Assembly (NCBI RefSeq): GCF_003859805.1
Contig: NZ_RQZG01000003.1
Coordinates: 62,001 to 126,000, forward strand
Source of the DNA: Arachnia propionica
GTDB lineage: Bacteria; Actinomycetota; Actinomycetes; Propionibacteriales; Propionibacteriaceae
Direction: 5' to 3'
DNA length: 64,000 bases
Position numbers and translations under genes: made by a program. A model generated the notes under the pieces. The model was not told where the DNA came from. It worked only from the letters and a program-made list of their open reading frames with translations, and did not search any database. Positions 18,027 through 27,639 of this stretch are shown piece after piece (the stretch's first letter is position 1; each line of letters starts with the position of its first letter).

Positions 18027-19121
18027 GTGATCGTGATCCCGCAAGAGTTGCTGCCCGCTGACGGCCGGTTCGGTTCCGGCCCTGCCAAGGTGCGCGCCGA
18101 GGCCCTGGAGTACCTGTCGATGCGCAGCGACCTGCTCGGCACCTCGCACCGACAGGCCCCGGTCAAGCAGCTCGTCGGTGCGGTGCAGGAGGGACTGGCG
18201 GAGCTGTACCGGCTGCCGGACGGTCACGAGGTGGTGCTCGGCAACGGCGGGGCCTCGCTGTTCTGGGACATGGCGGTGGCCTCCCTCATCGAGCGACGCT
18301 CCTCGCATGCCGTCTTCGGGGAGTTCACCCGCAAGTTCGCGACCGCGGCGGGGAAGGCACCCTTCCTGGAACCCCCGCTGGTGACGGAGAGCGCACCCGG
18401 CACCGTCGTGCTGCCGACCCCCGGTGACGCCGACGTGGTGGCCTGGGCCCACAACGAGACCTCGACGGGGGCCGCCGCCTCGGTGAGGAGGATCGGTGAG
18501 GGGCTGGTGCTCGTCGACGGCACCTCCGCCGCCGGGGGCATGGACGTGGAGATCACCGAGACGGATGTCTACTACTTCGCCCCGCAGAAGAACTTCTCCT
18601 CCGACGGTGGGCTGTTCATCGCGCTGGTCTCGCCTGCAGCACTGGAACGCGCCGGGCGACTGACCAGGGGCGACCGGTGGACACCGGAGATGCTCAACCT
18701 CGATGTCGCCGCGGCGAACTCCCGCAAGCAGCAGACCCTCAACACCCCGGCGCTGGCCACGTTGCTGCTGCTGGAGGACCAGATCAACTGGCTCATCGAG
18801 CTGGGTGGGCTGGCCGCGGCGGAGGCGAGGTGCCGCCGGTCGACCGACCACGTCCATGCCTGGGCCGGGCAGCGGGACTGGGCCACGCCGTTCGTCGCCG
18901 AGCCTGCGCACCGTTCCCCCGTCGTGGCCACCGTCGACCTGGCGGACGAGATCGACGCCACGCGGGTCATCGCGACGCTGCGGGCCAACGGGATCGTGGA
19001 CGTCGACCCGTACCGGGCGCTCGGGCGCAACCAGCTGCGCATCGGCTGCTACGTCTCCGTGGACCCGGAGGACGTGAAGGCCCTGACCGCGTGCATCGAC
19101 CACGTGGTGGAGCGTCTCTGA
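18027..19121 (+). CDS. serC: Phosphoserine aminotransferase
   Basis: A 364-residue class V aminotransferase of the mycobacterial SerC type. It makes 3-phosphoserine from 3-phosphohydroxypyruvate and glutamate. Visible features are GRFGSGPAKV and LGTSHRQAPVK near the start, HNETSTG, and the PLP lysine K188 in YFAPQKNFSSDGG. GTG at 18027 is chosen because the family alignment begins there; a weak AAGAAT hexamer six bases upstream suggests a leaderless mRNA. It diverges from nagA with about 68 bases between starts. Confidence 0.92.
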   Translation: MIVIPQELLPADGRFGSGPAKVRAEALEYLSMRSDLLGTSHRQAPVKQLVGAVQEGLAELYRLPDGHEVVLGNGGASLFWDMAVASLIERRSSHAVFGEFTRKFATAAGKAPFLEPPLVTESAPGTVVLPTPGDADVVAWAHNETSTGAAASVRRIGEGLVLVDGTSAAGGMDVEITETDVYYFAPQKNFSSDGGLFIALVSPAALERAGRLTRGDRWTPEMLNLDVAAANSRKQQTLNTPALATLLLLEDQINWLIELGGLAAAEARCRRSTDHVHAWAGQRDWATPFVAEPAHRSPVVATVDLADEIDATRVIATLRANGIVDVDPYRALGRNQLRIGCYVSVDPEDVKALTACIDHVVERL

Positions 19122-19173
19122 AGGTCGGATCCGGGTGGGGGAACACACGGTTCCCGGAACCGGTGCCCAGTCC

Positions 19174-20133
19174 TCACTCCTTGCGGAGCAGCACCAGCAC
19201 ACCACAACCGAGGGCCAGGACGGCGGCGGCCCCCAGGGCAAGCTTGGTGCCGCCGAAGATCGGGGACTTCTTGGGCTCCGGCTCCTCGACGACGGGGGCC
19301 TCCTCGGCAGGTGTGGTCTCCTGGGGAGTCGGTTCCGGGGTGGTCTCCTCTGACGGCGGTGGACTCTCGGCCCCGATCACGCGCTCGACGTCGCCACTCG
19401 GCACCTGCTCCTGACGCAGCACCTGTGACCCGACGAGCAGGTCATCGCCCCTGGCCGTGACGGACTCCCCCTCCGGCGCCCCGACGTAGGTGGCGGTGGC
19501 CGTGGTGTCCCACGAGTAGGCGTCCATCACCTCCAGCCCCTTCGCGCTGCGCAGCACCACGGTTGAACCATCGGCGAGGAAGACCGCGTCGGTCACCCCG
19601 GCCGGGGCATCGGTGGCGCGGGTCAGCTTGTTCACCGAGTCCTTGGACAACTCCAGTTCGGAGTGGTAGATGCCGGCGTTCTCCCCGGAGGTGATGACGT
19701 AGATGCGCCCCTTGCCCGAGACGAGCAGTGCCTGCGCCTCGTGTGAACCATCGGGGTAGGCGAACTCGTAGCTGCGGTGCTTCTGCTCCCCGACTGCGGC
19801 CTTGACCCGGTGCACCACGATCTCCTTGCGGTTCCCCCCGATGTCGCCGACGTAGAGATGTCCCTTGTGGAGGGCCAGCGCCTGGACCGATTCCGGCTGC
19901 GCCCCGAAGTCGAGGTTGCCCACCTTCTCACCCTTGTCGTCGGTGACGAGGATGCTCGCCCCATGGGCCTCGGAGACCGCGAACAGGTGCTTGGCGTCGT
20001 CGTCCCAGGCCACACCGGTGACGGCGGCACCGGCATCCGGCAGTTCCAGGTCATCGGCCGCTGCCGGGGTCCCGGCCAACGAGACGACCAGGCCCGCCAG
20101 GGCCAGGGCGGCGACGCGTCGAAAACTACTCAT
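19174..20133 (-). CDS. Secreted, membrane-anchored protein of unknown function
   Basis: A 319-residue protein with a signal peptide (basic FRRV, hydrophobic core, cleavage near AAADD). Residues ~30-240 have repeated short beta-rich motifs (VTGVAWDDDAKHLFAVSE, LYVGDIGG, VFLADGSTVVLR) suggestive of a beta-propeller. A Pro/Glu/Thr-rich stalk follows (about 260-290), then one C-terminal membrane helix and LLRKE. This is the layout of a surface protein held in the membrane by its C-terminus without an LPxTG sortase signal. A TATGCT hexamer ends ten bases before ATG 20133, so the leader would be very short. The ligand or substrate is unknown. Confidence 0.75.
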   Translation of the reverse strand: MSSFRRVAALALAGLVVSLAGTPAAADDLELPDAGAAVTGVAWDDDAKHLFAVSEAHGASILVTDDKGEKVGNLDFGAQPESVQALALHKGHLYVGDIGGNRKEIVVHRVKAAVGEQKHRSYEFAYPDGSHEAQALLVSGKGRIYVITSGENAGIYHSELELSKDSVNKLTRATDAPAGVTDAVFLADGSTVVLRSAKGLEVMDAYSWDTTATATYVGAPEGESVTARGDDLLVGSQVLRQEQVPSGDVERVIGAESPPPSEETTPEPTPQETTPAEEAPVVEEPEPKKSPIFGGTKLALGAAAVLALGCGVLVLLRKE

Positions 20134-20178
20134 GGTGGATGTCAGCATAACGCGGGGCCGCGAATGTAGGCTTGACCC

Positions 20179-20769
20179 ATGCGAGCAATGCAGCTCTACG
20201 GAATCGCCATCGACGATGTCCGCGACATCTTCGGGGCCCCGCCCGAGAGGGCGGAGCAGCTCCGAAGAGTGGCTGCCGCGCGTTTCCCAGCGCCAACCGC
20301 GAAACGACGATGGGGACTGTTCAAACGGGAACCTGCCCTCGAGGTGGACCCCACCAGACCGCTGAGCAGCGATGTCGATGCCCTGCTCGCCGGGCAGTTC
20401 GTCGCCCCCGACCGGCTGCCGCAGAGCTGGCAGCTGCTGCAGGCGTGGCTGGAGGAGCTCTCCTGCACCCACACCACCATCACCCACGAGTCACTGGACA
20501 ACATCGAGTTCGACCTCGCCCGGCGCGGCCTGCCGTCCACCCACTCGATCCGGCGGCTGGGGGAACGCAGCCTCGGCATCCCCCTCGGCAACGAGCCGGG
20601 CATGCACACCGGCTACAGCCACCACGCCCACGCCGTCGCCACCCGCACGGCCCTGACCGGCATCGACCAGGACACACTCCAGGAGAGGACCCGCACGCTG
20701 GTCGTCCCCTTGCTGGACTTCCTGTCCGGGCTGGAGGGCGACGCGGACGTCGTCGTGATCGACGTCTGA
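20179..20769 (+). CDS. Conserved hypothetical protein (DUF7691-like)
   Basis: A 196-residue protein that I do not recognise with certainty. It opens with QLYGIAIDDVRDIFGAPPE, has a lysine/arginine-rich linker near residue 45 (KRRWGLFKRE), and a conserved-looking core GNEPGMHTGYSHHAH with three histidines in a short stretch, followed by hydrophobic VVPLLDFLSGL. No signal or membrane segment is present. A TAGGCT hexamer six bases before ATG 20179 suggests a leaderless start, which favours this codon over the ATG three codons later. It runs convergently toward pyc. Confidence 0.65.
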   Translation: MRAMQLYGIAIDDVRDIFGAPPERAEQLRRVAAARFPAPTAKRRWGLFKREPALEVDPTRPLSSDVDALLAGQFVAPDRLPQSWQLLQAWLEELSCTHTTITHESLDNIEFDLARRGLPSTHSIRRLGERSLGIPLGNEPGMHTGYSHHAHAVATRTALTGIDQDTLQERTRTLVVPLLDFLSGLEGDADVVVIDV

Positions 20770-20772
20770 GGC

Positions 20773-23700
20773 TCAGGCGTCGATCACCAGCACCAGGTCC
20801 CCGCCGTCGAGCTGGGTGGTGCCCGGCAGCACGACGCGGCTGACCACACCCGCGACGGGGGCGTTGATGGCCGCCTCCATCTTCATCGCCTCGATGGTGG
20901 CCACCTGCTCCCCTGCCGCCACCTCGTCGCCGACCGCCACCGTCGGGGTCACCGCCCCCGCGAACGGGGCCGCGACATGGCCGGGAAGGTTCGGGTCCGC
21001 CTTCTCGGCGGAGGCGACCTCCGAGGTCAGCGACTGGTCCTGCACGCGCACGGGGCGCAGCTGGCCGTTGAGCAGGGTCATCACGGTGCGCTTGGCGCGC
21101 TTGTCAGCAGCACCGATGGCCTCCAGGGCCAGCAGCAGCGTGACCCCTTTCTCCAGGGTGACCGGGTACTCCTGGCCGGGCTCCATGCCGTACAGGTAGG
21201 GGATGGTGGGCAGCACCGAGACATCACCGAAGTCCTCACGCTTCTGCTGGAACTCCTTCGTCGGCCCGGGGAAGAGCAGCCGGTTGAGCGTCTGCTGCCG
21301 CGTCACACCGGGACTCTGGAGGGCCTCCAGGTCCTCCGGGGCCACATCGGTGACGCGCGGAGGTTGACGACGCCCCTCCAGCGCCTGGGTCCGGAACGGC
21401 TCCGGCCAGCCCCCGGCCGGGGTCCCGAGTTCCCCGTTGAGGAACCCGATCACCGAGTCCGGGATGTCGAAACGCCTGGGATCGGCGGCGAACTCCGCCG
21501 GGTCGGCCCCCACCGCCACGAGGTGCAGGGCCAGATCCCCCACCACCTTCGACGACGGCGTGACCTTGGTCGGACGCCCCAGGATCTTGTCGGCCGCGGC
21601 GTACATCTCCTCGATGGCCTCGAACTTGTCCCCGAGCCCCAGCGCGATGGCCTGCTGGCGCAGGTTGGAGAGCTGACCGCCCGGGATCTCGTGGCTGTAG
21701 ACCCGCCCGGTGGGTGCCGGCAGCCCCGACTCGAACGGCTGGTAGACCTTGCGCACGGCCTCCCAGTACGGCTCCAGCTCCAGCACCCCCTGCGGGTCCA
21801 GCTCGGGGGCGCGGTCGCTGCCCTCCAGCGCCATGAGCAACGCCGACATCGGGGGCTGGGAGGTGGTGGAGGCCATCGCCGAGTTCGCGACGTCCACCGC
21901 GTCCGCCCCCGCCTCGATGGCGGCCATGAGGGTGGCCAGCTGGCCACCGGTGGTGTCGTGGGTGTGCAGGTGGACCGGCAGGTCGAAACGCTCCCTGAGC
22001 GCGGTCACGAGTCGACTCGCGGCTGCGGGACGCAGCAGCCCGGCCATGTCCTTGATGGCCAGGATGTGGGCCCCGGCCGATGCGATCTGGTCCGCGAGCC
22101 GGAGGTAGTAGTCCAGGCCGTAGGTCTGCTCCGCAGGGTCGAGCAGGTTTGCGGTGTAGCACAGCGCCACCTCCGCCACGGACCCGGTCTCCTCGACCAC
22201 CGCATCGATGGCCGGGCGCATCTGCTCGATGTCGTTGAGGGCGTCGAAGATCCGGAAGATGTCGATACCGGTCGAGGCCGCCTCGGCGACGAAGGCCCGG
22301 GTCACCGCCGTCGGGTACGGGGTGTAGCCGACGGTGTTGCGTCCGCGCAGCAGCATCTGCAGGTTGAGGTTGGGCATCGCCTCGCGGAGTTTCGCGAGCC
22401 GTTCCCACGGGTCCTCGCCGAGGAACCGCAGTGCGACGTCGTAGGTGGCGCCTCCCCAGCACTCCACCGAGAACAGCCCCGGCAGCATCCGTGCCTGGTA
22501 CGGGGCCACGGCCAGCAGGTCGCGGGTGCGGACCCGGGTGGCGAGCAGCGACTGGTGGGCGTCACGGAAGGTGGTGTCGGTGACGCCGACGGCCCGCTGC
22601 TGTCTCAGGGCCCTGGCGAACTCGACGGGCCCGAGCTCCAACAGCCTCTGACGTGATCCTGCGGGCGGTTCGTCGGCCAGGCTGAGCCTCGGTAACTTCG
22701 TGGCGGCCTCCATCTTCGTCGGGGCCACCCCGTTCGGCTGGTTCACGGTGACATCGGCCAGGTAGCGGGCCAGCCGGGTTCCCCGGTCAGCCGGGGTCCG
22801 GGCGCTGAGCAGATAGGGTCGCTCATCGATGAAGGAGGTGGTCACCCCACCCCGGGCGAAGTCCGGGTCGTCCAGCACCGCACGCAGGAAGGCGATGTTG
22901 GTGGCGATCCCCCGGACCCGGAACTCGGCGAGTGCGCGACGTGCCCGGGCGGTGGCGTCGGCGAGGGTGCGGCCCCGGGCGGTCAGTTTCACCAGCAGGG
23001 AGTCGAAGTGGGGACTGATCTCCACCCCGGTGCCGGTGGTGCCGCCGTCGAGCCGGATGCCGGCCCCGTTGGCGGAACGGTAGGCCTGGATCACCCCGGT
23101 GTCGGGGCGGAAGGAGTTGGCCGGGTCCTCGGTGGTGATGCGGCACTGCAGCGCGGCGCCGCGGATGCGCAGGTCCTCCTGCCGGATGCCGATCTGGGCC
23201 AGTGACTCCCCCGCCGCGATCCTGAGCTGCGCCTGGACCAGATCGACGTCGGTGATCTCCTCGGTGACGGTGTGCTCCACCTGGATGCGGGGGTTCATCT
23301 CGATGAAGACGTGGGACCCGGCTCTTGGCCCACTGGTCTCCACCAGGAACTCGACGGTGCCGGCACAGGTGTAGTTGATGGCCCGGGCGAACTTCACCGC
23401 ATCGGTGGTCAGCGCCTCCCGCAGCTCGTCGGAGATGTGTGGTGCCGGTGCGATCTCCACCACCTTCTGGTGGCGGCGTTGGATGGAGCAGTCCCGCTCG
23501 AACAGGTGCACGATGTCCCCCTGGGTGTCGGCCAGGATCTGCACCTCGATGTGGCGGGGTGCCGCGACGGCCTGCTCGATGAACACCGTCGGGTCACCGA
23601 AGGCCCCCTCGGCCTCACGCATCGCTGATCCCAGCTCCTCGCGGAACCGTGCGGGGTCGTCGACGCGGCGCATCCCGCGCCCACCGCCACCGGCGACCGC

Positions 23701-24174
23701 CTTGATGAACACGGGGAAACCGATCTGCTCCGCCCCGCGGGTCAACTCATCGACGTCGGTGGAGGGCGGGGTGGACTGGAGGATGGGCACTCCGGCCCGC
23801 TTGGCCTGCTCCAGGGCACGCACCTTGTTCCCGGCCATCTCCAGCACCTCGGCGGAGGGACCGACGAAGGTGATGCCGTTGGCCTCGCAGGCCGCCGCCA
23901 GGTCGGGGTTTTCGGAGAGGAATCCGTAACCGGGGTAGATGGCGTCCGCACCGGACTCCCGGGCCACCCGGATGATCTCGTCGATGTCGAGGTAGGCCCG
24001 GACCGGATGCCCTTCCTCACCGATGAGGTAGGCCTCGTGGGCCTTCACCCGGTGATCGGCGTTGCGGTCCTCGTAGGGGAACACCGCGACGGTGCGGTGA
24101 CCGAGCTCGTAGGCGGCGCGAAAGGCACGGACGGCGATCTCACCTCGGTTGGCGACAAGGACCTTCTCAAACAT
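20773..24174 (-). CDS. pyc: Pyruvate carboxylase
   Basis: An 1133-residue single-chain pyruvate carboxylase that makes oxaloacetate from pyruvate, bicarbonate and ATP. The order is biotin carboxylase (residues 1-450; the ATP-grasp GGGGRGMRRV and EMNPRIQVEHTVTEE), carboxyltransferase (about 520-800; TFRDAHQSLLATRVR, HTHDTTG with metal-binding histidines), PYC_OADA domain, and a C-terminal biotinyl domain with the biotinylated lysine in EAMKMEAA near residue 1095. Length and domain order are typical of the alpha4 enzyme. It is an anaplerotic enzyme and, with NifJ and Pfl nearby, sets a three-way choice for pyruvate. A 26-bp perfect inverted repeat lies just upstream. Confidence 0.97.
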   Translation of the reverse strand: MFEKVLVANRGEIAVRAFRAAYELGHRTVAVFPYEDRNADHRVKAHEAYLIGEEGHPVRAYLDIDEIIRVARESGADAIYPGYGFLSENPDLAAACEANGITFVGPSAEVLEMAGNKVRALEQAKRAGVPILQSTPPSTDVDELTRGAEQIGFPVFIKAVAGGGGRGMRRVDDPARFREELGSAMREAEGAFGDPTVFIEQAVAAPRHIEVQILADTQGDIVHLFERDCSIQRRHQKVVEIAPAPHISDELREALTTDAVKFARAINYTCAGTVEFLVETSGPRAGSHVFIEMNPRIQVEHTVTEEITDVDLVQAQLRIAAGESLAQIGIRQEDLRIRGAALQCRITTEDPANSFRPDTGVIQAYRSANGAGIRLDGGTTGTGVEISPHFDSLLVKLTARGRTLADATARARRALAEFRVRGIATNIAFLRAVLDDPDFARGGVTTSFIDERPYLLSARTPADRGTRLARYLADVTVNQPNGVAPTKMEAATKLPRLSLADEPPAGSRQRLLELGPVEFARALRQQRAVGVTDTTFRDAHQSLLATRVRTRDLLAVAPYQARMLPGLFSVECWGGATYDVALRFLGEDPWERLAKLREAMPNLNLQMLLRGRNTVGYTPYPTAVTRAFVAEAASTGIDIFRIFDALNDIEQMRPAIDAVVEETGSVAEVALCYTANLLDPAEQTYGLDYYLRLADQIASAGAHILAIKDMAGLLRPAAASRLVTALRERFDLPVHLHTHDTTGGQLATLMAAIEAGADAVDVANSAMASTTSQPPMSALLMALEGSDRAPELDPQGVLELEPYWEAVRKVYQPFESGLPAPTGRVYSHEIPGGQLSNLRQQAIALGLGDKFEAIEEMYAAADKILGRPTKVTPSSKVVGDLALHLVAVGADPAEFAADPRRFDIPDSVIGFLNGELGTPAGGWPEPFRTQALEGRRQPPRVTDVAPEDLEALQSPGVTRQQTLNRLLFPGPTKEFQQKREDFGDVSVLPTIPYLYGMEPGQEYPVTLEKGVTLLLALEAIGAADKRAKRTVMTLLNGQLRPVRVQDQSLTSEVASAEKADPNLPGHVAAPFAGAVTPTVAVGDEVAAGEQVATIEAMKMEAAINAPVAGVVSRVVLPGTTQLDGGDLVLVIDA

Positions 24175-24198
24175 GGACCAAGACTAGGGCATGCCCGC

Positions 24199-24266
24199 CG
24201 CTGCAAACGTGCGGAGCGTTGCGGCTGAGAACGCTCCCAACCGCAACGCTCCGCACGTTTGCAGCG
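24199..24266. terminator. 26-bp perfect inverted repeat upstream of pyc
   Basis: The arms at 24199-24224 and 24241-24266 are perfect inverse complements over 26 bases, with a 16-base loop. The left arm begins CGCTGCAAACGTGCGGAGCG. It starts four bases after the stop of the upstream minus-strand gene and ends 25 bases before pyc, so a terminator is the simplest reading. The perfection of so long a stem without a U-tract is unusual; a protein binding site or a repeat element is possible. Confidence 0.6.
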
Positions 24267-24270
24267 AAGA

Positions 24271-24756
24271 TCAGGCCTTCGCGGCGCTCTCCTCGACCGC
24301 GACAGCAGGGAGCTTGACCCGGGTCAGCGCCCACCCGACCAAGGCGAACAGCAGCCCGACCCCCATCACCAGGGCGGAGACCCCGAAGGCCATCACCGAC
24401 GTGAGCAGCGAGGAACGCACGAAGTTCCCGGTCTCGACCATCGTGCGGGTCTTCTGGAGCTCCTCGGCCTTGGCGGTGTCCCCCGCCTCCGTGGCCTTGC
24501 GGACCTCAGTCCCGAGCTCCGCATAGGTGCGCCCCCCGGAGGCGTCCATGATGTGCTTCTTGACCGCCTCGGACTGGGCGAACGCGGTGAACGGCCCCTT
24601 GACCTCGGCCCCGGCGAAGCTGTCTGCATCCGGGGCCACGGTGATCCTCTCGGAGGCCAGCTGGGAGGACGTGAGCCCCCAGGTCAGGGCTCCGGAGAGG
24701 ACCATGACGACCCCTGCGATGAGGACGAGCAACCCGATGATCTTCGGTGACTTCAT
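24271..24756 (-). CDS. Small two-helix membrane protein of unknown function
   Basis: A 161-residue protein with one N-terminal transmembrane helix (IGLLVLIAGVVMVLSGALTW) and a second near residues 115-140 (MAFGVSALVMGVGLLFALVG). Between them lies an extracytoplasmic domain of about 80 residues with TVAPDADSFAGAEVKGPFTAF and a Lys/Glu-rich helix. Similar proteins are often named aromatic ring-opening dioxygenase LigA in databases, but no dioxygenase feature is visible, so I do not use that name. The 26-bp hairpin follows its stop directly. Confidence 0.75.
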   Translation of the reverse strand: MKSPKIIGLLVLIAGVVMVLSGALTWGLTSSQLASERITVAPDADSFAGAEVKGPFTAFAQSEAVKKHIMDASGGRTYAELGTEVRKATEAGDTAKAEELQKTRTMVETGNFVRSSLLTSVMAFGVSALVMGVGLLFALVGWALTRVKLPAVAVEESAAKA

Positions 24757-24884
24757 GACTGTGCCTGCTTTCGACGGCGGAACGAAATGGATGATTTTTC
24801 AAGTACTTGCCCCACAACAGTCCCGCACATCACGGGCTGACGCAACCCCCATGGCCATTCGGCCGACACGGCAGCCGCGAGAAC

Positions 24885-26423
24885 TCACCCGATCAGGGCC
24901 AGCAACGGTCCCTGCAGGAAGTAGATGATGAACAGCCCCGCCACGACGTACATCAGGGTGTGGACCTGCCGCGCATGTCCTCGGATGACCTTGATGAACA
25001 CGTGGGCGAGGAAGCCGATCCCGATGCCGACGGTGATGGAGTAGGAGAACGGCATCAAGATGATGGTCAGGAAGGCAGGAATGCCGACCTCCGGATCGGT
25101 CCAGTCCACGTCCACCACCTGGGCGATCATCAGGAAGCCCACGAAGACCAGCACCGGGGCGGCCGCCTCCGAGGGAACGATGTTGACCAACGGGGCGATG
25201 AGCACCGAGGCCAGGAAGGCCAGCCCCGTCACGACGGAGGCGAGTCCGGTCCGGGCCCCCTCACCGACACCCGCCGTCGACTCGATGTAACAGGTGTTCG
25301 ACGACACCGACCCGAGCCCTCCGGCCACGGCTCCGAAGGAGTCCACCAGCAGGATCCCGGTGACGTTCTCCGGCATGCCCTGCTCGTCCAGCAGCCTGCC
25401 CTCACTGCCGACGGCCACGACGGTGCCCATCGTGTCGAAGAAGTCCGCGAGCAGGAGCGAGAACACCAGCACCATGAGCGCCAGGAAGGTCGGGAAGGAG
25501 AACTTCCCGTCCACGAAGAAGCCCCCGACCATGTCCACCCGGAACAGCAGTCCGAGGTCCGGCAGCGAGAAATTGGACAGGGCCGGCACGTTGAGCGCCC
25601 ACCCGGTGGGGTTCTCGGTGCCGATGTGCGGGCCGAGATGGCCGATGGCCTCGATGACGACGGCCAGCACCGTGGCCGCGATGATGGAGATGAGCATCGC
25701 GCCCTTGACCTTCAGCACGTGCAGCGCGACCAGCAGGAAGAATCCGATGATGAACACGAGGATCGGCCACGACGACAGGGACCCCCCGATGCCCAGCTCG
25801 ACGGGCGGGGCACCGAGTGGCTTGCGCACCACCCCGGCGTTGATGAGCCCGACGAAGGCGATGAACAGGCCGATGCCCACCGAGATCGCGGTGCGCAGGG
25901 TCTTCGGCACGGCCTTGAACACGGCGGTGCGGAATCCGGTCAGCACCAACACGGCGATGATGATGCCCTCCCAGACCACCAGGCCCATCGCCTGGGGCCA
26001 GGTCATCTGCGGGGCGAGGGCGAAGGCGACGAGCGCATTGAGTCCGAGCCCCGTCGCGATGCCGATCGGGAATCGTCCGACCACCCCCATGAGGATGGTC
26101 ATCAGCCCTGCGATGAGCGCCGTCGCCGCCGCGACCATGCCGATGGAGGCGGCGATCGCGGCGCCGTTCTCCTGGGTCATCGCCGCGTCCAGGAACTTCG
26201 GGGCGCCGGAGATCAGCATGCCGTCACGGTCGGCGGCGGTACCGATGATCAGGGGGTTGAGCGCGATGATGTAGGCCATCGCGAAGAACGTCACCAGACC
26301 ACCGCGCACCTCGCGTGCGATGGTGGAACCACGTCGAGCGACACCGAAGTGCCGCTCGAGCCAGGACGCGTTGTTCGGGGTGTCAGCACCGTCGTCGCGG
26401 CGCGCAGCTTTCGGGGATTTCAT
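24885..26423 (-). CDS. NCS2-family purine permease (AzgA-like)
   Basis: A 512-residue membrane protein of the nucleobase:cation symporter-2 family, AzgA/PbuG branch, expected to import adenine, guanine or hypoxanthine with a cation. The family marks are GLVTFFAMAYIIALNPLI near the start, GLGLNALVAFALA, and ESTAGVGEGARTGLASV in the second half, with about 12-14 hydrophobic helices in between. ATG at 26423 gives the usual length. No strong ribosome-binding site is visible. It stands alone between DUF3027 and the small membrane protein. Confidence 0.92.
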   Translation of the reverse strand: MKSPKAARRDDGADTPNNASWLERHFGVARRGSTIAREVRGGLVTFFAMAYIIALNPLIIGTAADRDGMLISGAPKFLDAAMTQENGAAIAASIGMVAAATALIAGLMTILMGVVGRFPIGIATGLGLNALVAFALAPQMTWPQAMGLVVWEGIIIAVLVLTGFRTAVFKAVPKTLRTAISVGIGLFIAFVGLINAGVVRKPLGAPPVELGIGGSLSSWPILVFIIGFFLLVALHVLKVKGAMLISIIAATVLAVVIEAIGHLGPHIGTENPTGWALNVPALSNFSLPDLGLLFRVDMVGGFFVDGKFSFPTFLALMVLVFSLLLADFFDTMGTVVAVGSEGRLLDEQGMPENVTGILLVDSFGAVAGGLGSVSSNTCYIESTAGVGEGARTGLASVVTGLAFLASVLIAPLVNIVPSEAAAPVLVFVGFLMIAQVVDVDWTDPEVGIPAFLTIILMPFSYSITVGIGIGFLAHVFIKVIRGHARQVHTLMYVVAGLFIIYFLQGPLLALIG

Positions 26424-26485
26424 GACCACGAGCGGGATTCTAGACCCTGCCCACGGGCCCAGTCCTGCCCACCTTCGGCCAGGAC

Positions 26486-27253
26486 TCAGTCGAACAGCTG
26501 CTGGTCGATGCCGATGGTGTCGAAGACCGGTGCGGGCAGTTCCCGGGCCCGCTCGCCCGCGACGACGTCGGAGTGGCCACCACACCCGTGGTCGAGGCTG
26601 ACCACCCGGGCATCGGAGGGTGAGTACTCGTTGGCGCACGCGCCGAACAGGGTGCCCAGCGATCCTCTGAGCGGCACGAAGTAACCGCAGGAGGAACAAC
26701 CGGCCGGGGCGTGACGGCTGCCGTCGTCCTCTGATCCCGGGGCACCGGCCAGCCAGCGCTCGGCCGCGGCGTCCCGCCCCGCCCGGGACAGCACCCGTTC
26801 CCGGCCCAGTCCCAGTTCCGCGACGGTGGTGCGGAGCTGGGACCACTCTGCCGGGTCGGCGTCGGCCGGGAGATCCGTGGCGGCGAAGCCGGGCTCCAGC
26901 CTGGGGTCGTTGTCCGGGGTGGCCATGAGCATGCCGGGGCTGATGTCCCCGGCCTGGATCCGCTCCTCCCACGGCACCCAGGCGGGGGCCAGCAGGGCAT
27001 CCTCACCCGGCAGCAGCACCACCTCGTTGATGGTGGCGACCCTGGCACGCGAGGCCCTGACCAGGGTGACCGCCCAGCGCCAGTCCCGATAGCCGGGCAG
27101 CAGACAGGCGAAGAAATGCGTGACGACTCGCTCGTCCTCGGCCACCACCTTGATGTGGTCCCCGACCGAGTGCGCACCGCCGGTCTCGACTGCGGCCGCT
27201 CGGGCCAGGTCCACCGCGGCGGCCGTCACGGAGTCCAGCTTCACCCCGGCCAT
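26486..27253 (-). CDS. DUF3027 protein
   Basis: A 255-residue actinobacterial DUF3027 protein. The N-terminal two-thirds contain FACLLPGYRDWRWAVTLVR and a WVPWEERIQAGD block. The C-terminal third has a zinc-ribbon-like set of cysteines (CSSCGYF, then FGACANEYSPSDARVVSLDHGCGGHSD). Function is unknown. ATG at 27253 has GGAG eight bases upstream; the alternative GTG at 27259 would overlap the preceding stop as GTGA. Pairing with the cold-shock-domain gene is conserved in actinobacteria from general knowledge, which suggests a link to RNA or ribosome function. Confidence 0.85.
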   Translation of the reverse strand: MAGVKLDSVTAAAVDLARAAAVETGGAHSVGDHIKVVAEDERVVTHFFACLLPGYRDWRWAVTLVRASRARVATINEVVLLPGEDALLAPAWVPWEERIQAGDISPGMLMATPDNDPRLEPGFAATDLPADADPAEWSQLRTTVAELGLGRERVLSRAGRDAAAERWLAGAPGSEDDGSRHAPAGCSSCGYFVPLRGSLGTLFGACANEYSPSDARVVSLDHGCGGHSDVVAGERARELPAPVFDTIGIDQQLFD

Positions 27254-27255
27254 GG

Positions 27256-27639
27256 TCACAGCTCCAGCTCGTCGGCCACACGTCGCAGCACCGCCGCGAC
27301 CTTGGCCCCGTGCTTGTCATCGGGATGGCGGCCACGCCGGTAGCCGTTGCCGAGCGAGTCCAGCATCTTGATGAGGTCCTCGACGATCACCGCCATGGCC
27401 TCCGGCTTCTTGCGGGTGGCCTTGGACAGTGACGCAGGTGGATCGATGAGTCTGAGGGACAGGGCCTGCTCACCACGACGCCCCTCCATCACACCGAACT
27501 CGACCTTCTGTCCTGCCCGAAGGGTGGTCACACCGTCGGGCAGCACACCGGCGCGGACGTAGACGTCGCCGCCGCCGTCCTTGGAGATGAAACCGAAGCC
27601 CTTGTCGGCGTCGAAGAAACGGACCTTTCCCGTGGGCAT
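27256..27639 (-). CDS. Cold-shock-domain protein with C-terminal extension
   Basis: A 127-residue protein. Residues 1-65 are a cold-shock domain with the RNA-binding motifs KVRFFDADKGFGFI and DVYVRAGVL; the first motif keeps the aromatic residues, while the second has VYVR in place of the usual VFVH. Residues 70-127 form a helical extension (KKPEAMAVIVEDLIKMLDSLG) not found in ordinary CspA proteins. It probably binds single-stranded RNA. Its stop overlaps or abuts DUF3027, so the two form an operon. Confidence 0.9.
   Translation of the reverse strand: MPTGKVRFFDADKGFGFISKDGGGDVYVRAGVLPDGVTTLRAGQKVEFGVMEGRRGEQALSLRLIDPPASLSKATRKKPEAMAVIVEDLIKMLDSLGNGYRRGRHPDDKHGAKVAAVLRRVADELEL

Noticed and set aside
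24271..24756. Naming the protein as ring-opening dioxygenase LigA
   Set aside because: That is a widespread database label; the sequence shows two membrane helices and no dioxygenase residues.
24807..26684. Plus-strand open frame opposite the purine permease
   Set aside because: The translation is a His/Asp/Gly-rich shadow of membrane-helix codons.
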